A DNA stretch of 8,206 bases from Planctomycetota bacterium (GTDB lineage Bacteria; Planctomycetota; Phycisphaerae; WQYP01), in contig JAJYPG010000038.1 of assembly GCA_021795535.1 (NCBI GenBank), positions 1-8,206 of the forward strand, written 5' to 3'. Positions 5,635-8,206 of this stretch are shown piece after piece. Positions within the stretch are counted from its first letter, which is position 1. Each line of letters opens with the position of its first letter. Position numbers and translations under genes: made by a program. The notes beneath the pieces are model-generated. The model was not told the origin of the DNA and did no database searches. It was given only the letters and a program-made list of their open reading frames with translations.

Positions 5635-7164
5635 ATGACTTTATTTGGTAATTCATCGGACGCCCCGGCTGAACAATTCACATCATCCATAGCGCGCGGC
5701 GGTTGGTTTCGCCGGGGACTGATTTATGGCGGAATTCTGGTTTTGCTTATGGCCATAGAGCTTCCGCGGCTGGCCGACTGGGCGTTTTTCAGCTTTTATG
5801 ATCCTGGTACGGCCCTGAAGGGTGACGTGCTTGTTTCCATGGGCATGAAGCCGGGAATAGATTTTGGGTATACACATGGACTGGCAACGTTAATTTTTGC
5901 ACATATCGGCTTTGCGCTTCTGGGAAGAACCGTGTGGGCTTATCTGGCCATGACAGCGTTTCTGGAAATGCTTATGGGCATGGCGCTGGCGCGGTTTGCC
6001 GCCGCGATGGGACTGCGTTCTTGGCCGCTCATATTTCTGCTTTGTGCGTTGCCTGTGGCGATTATGCCGTGCTATCTGACGCTCACACATCCACTGGAGG
6101 CGTTGCTGCTGATGTGGGCGATTGGCGAAGAGGCGGCCGGGCGGCGATCCGTCGCCCTGGCGATATGCACGGCCTGCTTGTTTGTGAAACCAAGCATGGG
6201 ATATGTGTATGGTCTGTTGCTGGTTCTCTGGACCTTGTGGGATTTCCGGCGGCGGCATGAAGGAATCTCCGGTCTGTGGCGGCGAACCTGGCCTGCGCTA
6301 ACCACGGCGGTGGCGATGAGCCTGCTGACCGCGGGCGTTTTTGGCTGGCGTTCTCTGCTGCTTACCATTCTTCCACTGACCGGCATGAAGACCTATCACG
6401 ACACCCACTTTGGTTTTTTTCTGGGCAGCGGGCTGGATTTCTGGTCGCCATTGAAACATGACCCGGCCTATTACATCATCACACCCGCGGGTATATGGCT
6501 TTTGTGCGCGGCGCTAACCATCTGGTGGGTGCTGCGACTGCTGCCGCGACTAAGGCGTGGCTTGCCGGAAGCCCAGGTGGAAACGCTGGTTAGCATTGGT
6601 CTTATGCTGTTGGCATTTTTGATTGGTTTTTATGGCTGGGTTAAAAGCTGGGAATACTATGCCTATCTTCCCATTTTATTTGTGGCGACCTGGCTGGCGA
6701 TGGCCAAAACAAGTCGGCGGCTGGTGGCCGGGCTTTGCGTTTTGGCGCTGTTAAGTCAGAGTACGCATGCGGTGCTTTCTCTTTGGAGCTGGACGGGCAA
6801 GTTGCGTAACCGGCAAACGGGTGGATTGTGGATTTATCCGATTCAATATCAGGATTGGCAAAGCGTCTGTGCGGAAACGCGCGGGAAAAAGACCCTGGTT
6901 CTGTCCAATGGTTATCTGGTTTGGATGCCGCCAAACTGGCACATGCCGCTGAGTTGGTTTCCCGAACCAGGTATTCCGACACGCCGCGAGATGGCGCGGA
7001 TAAAAGCGGCGGCGGATGGAGCGCGGCGTGTGGTGACATGGAATGAATATGAGGCATTAAGTGTATGGAACAATCCGGCAATGCGGGCGAATAAGGCGGA
7101 TTTTAAAAAGGTCTGGCACAGTCATTATTTCACAGTATGGGCCAAACGGCACAAGCCGCGTTAA
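5635..7164 (+). CDS. Polytopic membrane protein resembling GT-C glycosyltransferases
   Basis: 509 residues, about 11-12 hydrophobic segments from residue 28 to about 385, then a soluble tail of about 125 residues. After the first helix comes an extracytoplasmic-type loop with Asp residues (FYDPGT near 56, GIDFGYTHG near 76). That is the place where GT-C enzymes, which use polyprenyl-phosphate sugars, carry their acidic catalytic residue. KPSMGY near 185 resembles the 'KP' motif often seen in GT87-type relatives. The tail (LVLSNGYLVWMPP, RRVVTWNEYEALSVWNN) resembles the C-terminal extracellular regions of such enzymes. ATG 5635 is the first possible start after an in-frame TGA. There is no Shine-Dalgarno, but TACAAT lies 7 nt upstream. 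No glycan genes are adjacent, so the substrate cannot be inferred, and other multi-pass families are not excluded. Confidence 0.75.
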   Translation: MTLFGNSSDAPAEQFTSSIARGGWFRRGLIYGGILVLLMAIELPRLADWAFFSFYDPGTALKGDVLVSMGMKPGIDFGYTHGLATLIFAHIGFALLGRTVWAYLAMTAFLEMLMGMALARFAAAMGLRSWPLIFLLCALPVAIMPCYLTLTHPLEALLLMWAIGEEAAGRRSVALAICTACLFVKPSMGYVYGLLLVLWTLWDFRRRHEGISGLWRRTWPALTTAVAMSLLTAGVFGWRSLLLTILPLTGMKTYHDTHFGFFLGSGLDFWSPLKHDPAYYIITPAGIWLLCAALTIWWVLRLLPRLRRGLPEAQVETLVSIGLMLLAFLIGFYGWVKSWEYYAYLPILFVATWLAMAKTSRRLVAGLCVLALLSQSTHAVLSLWSWTGKLRNRQTGGLWIYPIQYQDWQSVCAETRGKKTLVLSNGYLVWMPPNWHMPLSWFPEPGIPTRREMARIKAAADGARRVVTWNEYEALSVWNNPAMRANKADFKKVWHSHYFTVWAKRHKPR

Positions 7165-7294
7165 AATATGGCTATATCTGAATTTATCAGCGTGCCCGTT
7201 CTTTGCCTCTTCATTGTTGCGATGCCTCGGAGTGGTGAAAATTCGTCCTCTGTCGCCATTTCGTTTGCGGCCTGGCTGCATGGCGATTTGCCTG

Positions 7295-7308
7295 TGGCGG
7301 AACCGCCA
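7295..7308. terminator. Small hairpin between convergent genes
   Basis: TGGCGG (7295-7300) and CCGCCA (7303-7308) are perfect complements, realistically TGGCG with a GAAC loop. It sits 5 nt past the rhodanese stop on the minus strand and about 130 nt past the GT-C-like stop on the plus strand. The remaining 7165-7312 gap has nothing else clear. No T-run follows on either strand, so termination is a positional guess. Confidence 0.3.
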
Positions 7309-7312
7309 GGGC

Positions 7313-7675
7313 TTATGGCTTGAGAATTTGTGCCGCGCGGTGGTATGAACCGATATTGTAAACCAGGGTATAGCCCATGTTTTTAAGCGTGCGGCGCGCC
7401 ATGCCGCTGCGCGTTCCGCTCAGGCAGTGCAGGAGCAGAACCTGGTCTTTTTGCGGCAGCCGACGGGGCGCATCTTCGTGCAATTGTTGCAAGGGAATGT
7501 TCACCGCACCGGGAAGGTGGCGGGAACGGAATTCCTCCACACTGCGCACATCAACCACCACGGCGCCATTGGCCAGAAGCTCTCTGGCCTTTTTAGCATC
7601 CACCAGACCTAGGCGTTTAAGGAGGATCAACGCAATGAAGAAAACGACCGCGAATAAAATCCAATACCAATCCAT
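7313..7675 (-). CDS. Membrane-anchored rhodanese-like protein
   Basis: 120 residues from ATG 7675 to TAA 7313. Residues 4-19 form one transmembrane segment (YWILFAVVFFIALILL). A single rhodanese domain fills about 25-120: ARELLANGAVVVDVRSVEEF, HLPGAVNIPL, then the active-site loop HCLSGTRS with the persulfide-forming Cys at 84, and NMGYTLVYNIGSYHRA. The catalytic Cys and the Arg of the loop are present, so sulfurtransferase activity is likely. The usual GG before the final helix is GS here. Single-domain rhodaneses of this type (compare PspE, GlpE) move sulfane sulfur to thiols or act in thiosulfate or cyanide metabolism. The anchor places it at the membrane; which side it faces is uncertain. 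The frame extends upstream to 7807, but that part is unlike the family and would read through the promoter, so 7675 is the start. The gene is divergent from kdp and convergent with the GT-C-like gene. Confidence 0.88.
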   Translation of the reverse strand: MDWYWILFAVVFFIALILLKRLGLVDAKKARELLANGAVVVDVRSVEEFRSRHLPGAVNIPLQQLHEDAPRRLPQKDQVLLLHCLSGTRSGMARRTLKNMGYTLVYNIGSYHRAAQILKP

Positions 7676-7681
7676 AAGGGT

Positions 7682-7690
7682 ATTATACCA
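7682..7690 (-). promoter_or_regulatory. Extended -10 promoter of the rhodanese gene (leaderless)
   Basis: Minus strand TGGTATAAT is a perfect extended -10 (TGn plus TATAAT). Six nt then lead to ATG at 7675, placing the expected +1 on the A of the start codon. No Shine-Dalgarno exists, consistent with a leaderless mRNA. No good -35 is visible, which an extended -10 tolerates. Confidence 0.6.
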
Positions 7691-7839
7691 TGCGCATCCA
7701 AGATGGAAATAAATATGGACTGGCCGTGGAGAATTGCGGTGAAGGTTTCCAAGCCCACATTTAAAAACATGCTTTTTTCGACCGGTATCAGGCCGTAACC
7801 ACACCAAATCCCACCGAAGATGGCAGGATCAACCCCATT

Positions 7840-7856
7840 TTGATACTTTTTTGATA
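7840..7856 (+). promoter_or_regulatory. Candidate KdpE operator of the kdp operon
   Basis: TTGATA (7840-7845), CTTTT, TTGATA (7851-7856): two identical half-sites with an 11-bp repeat, one helical turn, as expected for a tandem response-regulator dimer. As I recall it, the E. coli KdpE site is TTTATA-CTTTT-TTTACA, the same layout and the same spacer. It lies 86 nt before the first kdp-operon ORF. I find no convincing -35/-10 downstream; TTGATA-N17-TACAGC at 7851-7879 is weak. No kdpD or kdpE is within the window. Confidence 0.5.
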
Positions 7857-7890
7857 AGAATCGGCACAATTTTTACAGCATCTTGAAATC

Positions 7891-7914
7891 ACACTGGTTA
7901 CAACTGACCAGTGT
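7891..7914. repeat. Strong inverted repeat in the kdp upstream region
   Basis: ACACTGGT (7891-7898) and ACCAGTGT (7907-7914) are perfect complements. In RNA the stem extends to 10 pairs (one G-U) with a CAAC tetraloop. It ends 17 nt before the GGAG of the first ORF. It could be a leader hairpin or a second operator. Confidence 0.5.
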
Positions 7915-7942
7915 ATTGAGTGTTTGTTGCTGGAGACAAAAC

Positions 7943-8035
7943 ATGGATTGGCTGATGGCTGGAGTGACGCTCGCACTTATGGCGCTCACGCTGGGATTGC
8001 TTAAGTTATGCGCTATTCTTGGAGACAGACCATGA
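7943..8035 (+). CDS. 30-residue membrane peptide at the head of the kdp operon
   Basis: ATG 7943 to TGA 8033-8035, with GGAG at 7932-7935, 7 nt before the start. After MDW the peptide is one hydrophobic helix (LMAGVTLALMALTLGLL), then KLCAILGDRP. Its stop overlaps the kdpF start (ATGA), which argues that it is truly translated and coupled to kdpF. Its size and form resemble KdpF, which sits between KdpA and KdpB subunits and stabilises the complex. Similar tiny unnamed ORFs occur before kdpF in other bacteria to my knowledge, but I know of no assigned function. Expected role: accessory or regulatory subunit of the Kdp pump; this is inference. It lies between the KdpE-like box and kdpF, so it should be induced with the operon. 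Confidence 0.65.
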   Translation: MDWLMAGVTLALMALTLGLLKLCAILGDRP

Positions 8036-8121
8036 CACTGATGGACGTTCTGGGCGCTCTGCTTGCTCTGGCAATGCTGGGCTACCTGATTTTTGCAATG
8101 CTTTTTCCGGAGAAATTTTAA
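8032..8121 (+). CDS. kdpF: Potassium-transporting ATPase subunit KdpF
   Basis: 29 residues, the same length as E. coli KdpF. It is a single transmembrane helix with the typical core LGYLIFAMLFPEKF, against LGYLVYALINAEAF in E. coli. KdpF is a small stabilising subunit of the KdpFABC pump, which imports K+ with high affinity at the expense of ATP. GGAG at 8021-8024 is 7 nt upstream. The start overlaps the preceding ORF by ATGA, and the stop overlaps the kdpA start by TAATG, so the three are translated as a coupled set. Confidence 0.9.
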   Translation: MTLMDVLGALLALAMLGYLIFAMLFPEKF

Positions 8122-8206
8122 TGCCTTTGAATGCCTGGTTACAGATGGCTCTTTACATTGGCGTGCTGTTGGTGCTGGTTAAAGCGCTGTGCACTTATAT
8201 GTCCTG
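8121..8206 (+). CDS. kdpA: Potassium-transporting ATPase subunit KdpA (N-terminal 28 codons only)
   Basis: Starts at the ATG inside TAATG after kdpF, with GGAG at 8109-8112, 8 nt upstream, and runs off the right edge. The 28 visible residues match the KdpA start: WLQMALYIGVLLVLVKAL, then CTYMS. Family members usually have PLG(x)YM here, so the Pro-to-Ala and Gly-to-Cys changes are slight departures. KdpA is the channel-like subunit that selects and translocates K+. The call rests on the sequence plus its place after kdpF; kdpB and kdpC would be expected beyond the edge. Confidence 0.85.
   Translation, partial: MPLNAWLQMALYIGVLLVLVKALCTYMS

Noticed and set aside
7168..7323. 51-codon plus-strand ORF starting 3 nt after the GT-C-like stop, with one hydrophobic stretch
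   Set aside because: No Shine-Dalgarno, no family resemblance, and it runs into the end of the rhodanese gene on the other strand. Close spacing alone is not enough.
7676..7807. N-terminal extension of the rhodanese frame up to 7807
   Set aside because: The extra 44 residues do not resemble the family and the segment contains the extended -10 promoter. The membrane-anchor start at 7675 fits better.
7661..7990. Similarity between the starts of the rhodanese and the kdp small peptide (both MDW followed by a membrane helix)
   Set aside because: Only three residues plus general hydrophobicity agree. I treat this as coincidence, not duplication.

Overview
The window looks like chromosomal DNA of a planctomycete (phylum Planctomycetota). 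Two proteins point there. One is a lipoprotein with a PEGA domain. The other is a membrane protein whose N-terminus carries the 'YxxWLGIPP...PPNHYRLLGL' signature with a DnaJ-like tail (LLTEIAAAQECL, KAAYD), which I associate with planctomycete proteins. Base composition is moderately GC-rich in genes and clearly more AT-rich between them. There is no sign of insertion sequences, CRISPR arrays, tRNA or rRNA genes.

Layout, left to right. (1) Positions 1-2577, minus strand: a large acyl-CoA synthetase (NDP-forming)/GNAT fusion of the Pat/PatZ type. It is cut by the left edge but open through 859 codons. (2) 2578-3048: a 471-bp non-coding stretch with several inverted repeats. (3) 3049-3531, minus: a PEGA-domain lipoprotein. 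(4) 3775-5223, minus: the DnaJ-like/transmembrane planctomycete protein. Its conserved N-terminus can only be included if translation starts at an AUA codon, which sits 7 nt after an AGGAG. (5) 5224-5634: a 411-bp divergent intergenic region with a nested dyad. (6) 5635-7164, plus: a polytopic membrane protein resembling GT-C glycosyltransferases. (7) 7313-7675, minus: a membrane-anchored rhodanese. (8) 7943 to the right edge, plus: the start of a kdp potassium-transport operon, made of an unnamed 30-aa membrane peptide, kdpF and the first 28 codons of kdpA, all overlapping or coupled.

Two modes of translation initiation are visible. The synthetase, the DnaJ-like gene and the three kdp-operon genes each have a GGAG-type Shine-Dalgarno 7-8 nt before the start. 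The PEGA lipoprotein, the GT-C-like protein and the rhodanese have none. Each of these three instead has a TATAAT or TACAAT hexamer ending 6-7 nt before the ATG, as expected for leaderless mRNAs. This pattern also fixes the PEGA start at 3531.

The kdp operon has a plausible KdpE operator (TTGATA-CTTTT-TTGATA) and a strong hairpin upstream, so it is probably induced by potassium limitation or osmotic stress. The other genes show no obvious shared pathway. They look like ordinary chromosomal neighbours, although the three minus-strand genes on the left share a 9-mer (ACAACCTAT) in their upstream regions. I do not see a clear new multi-gene system. The most interesting items are the AUA start, the leaderless set, the KdpE-like box and the small kdp-associated peptide.
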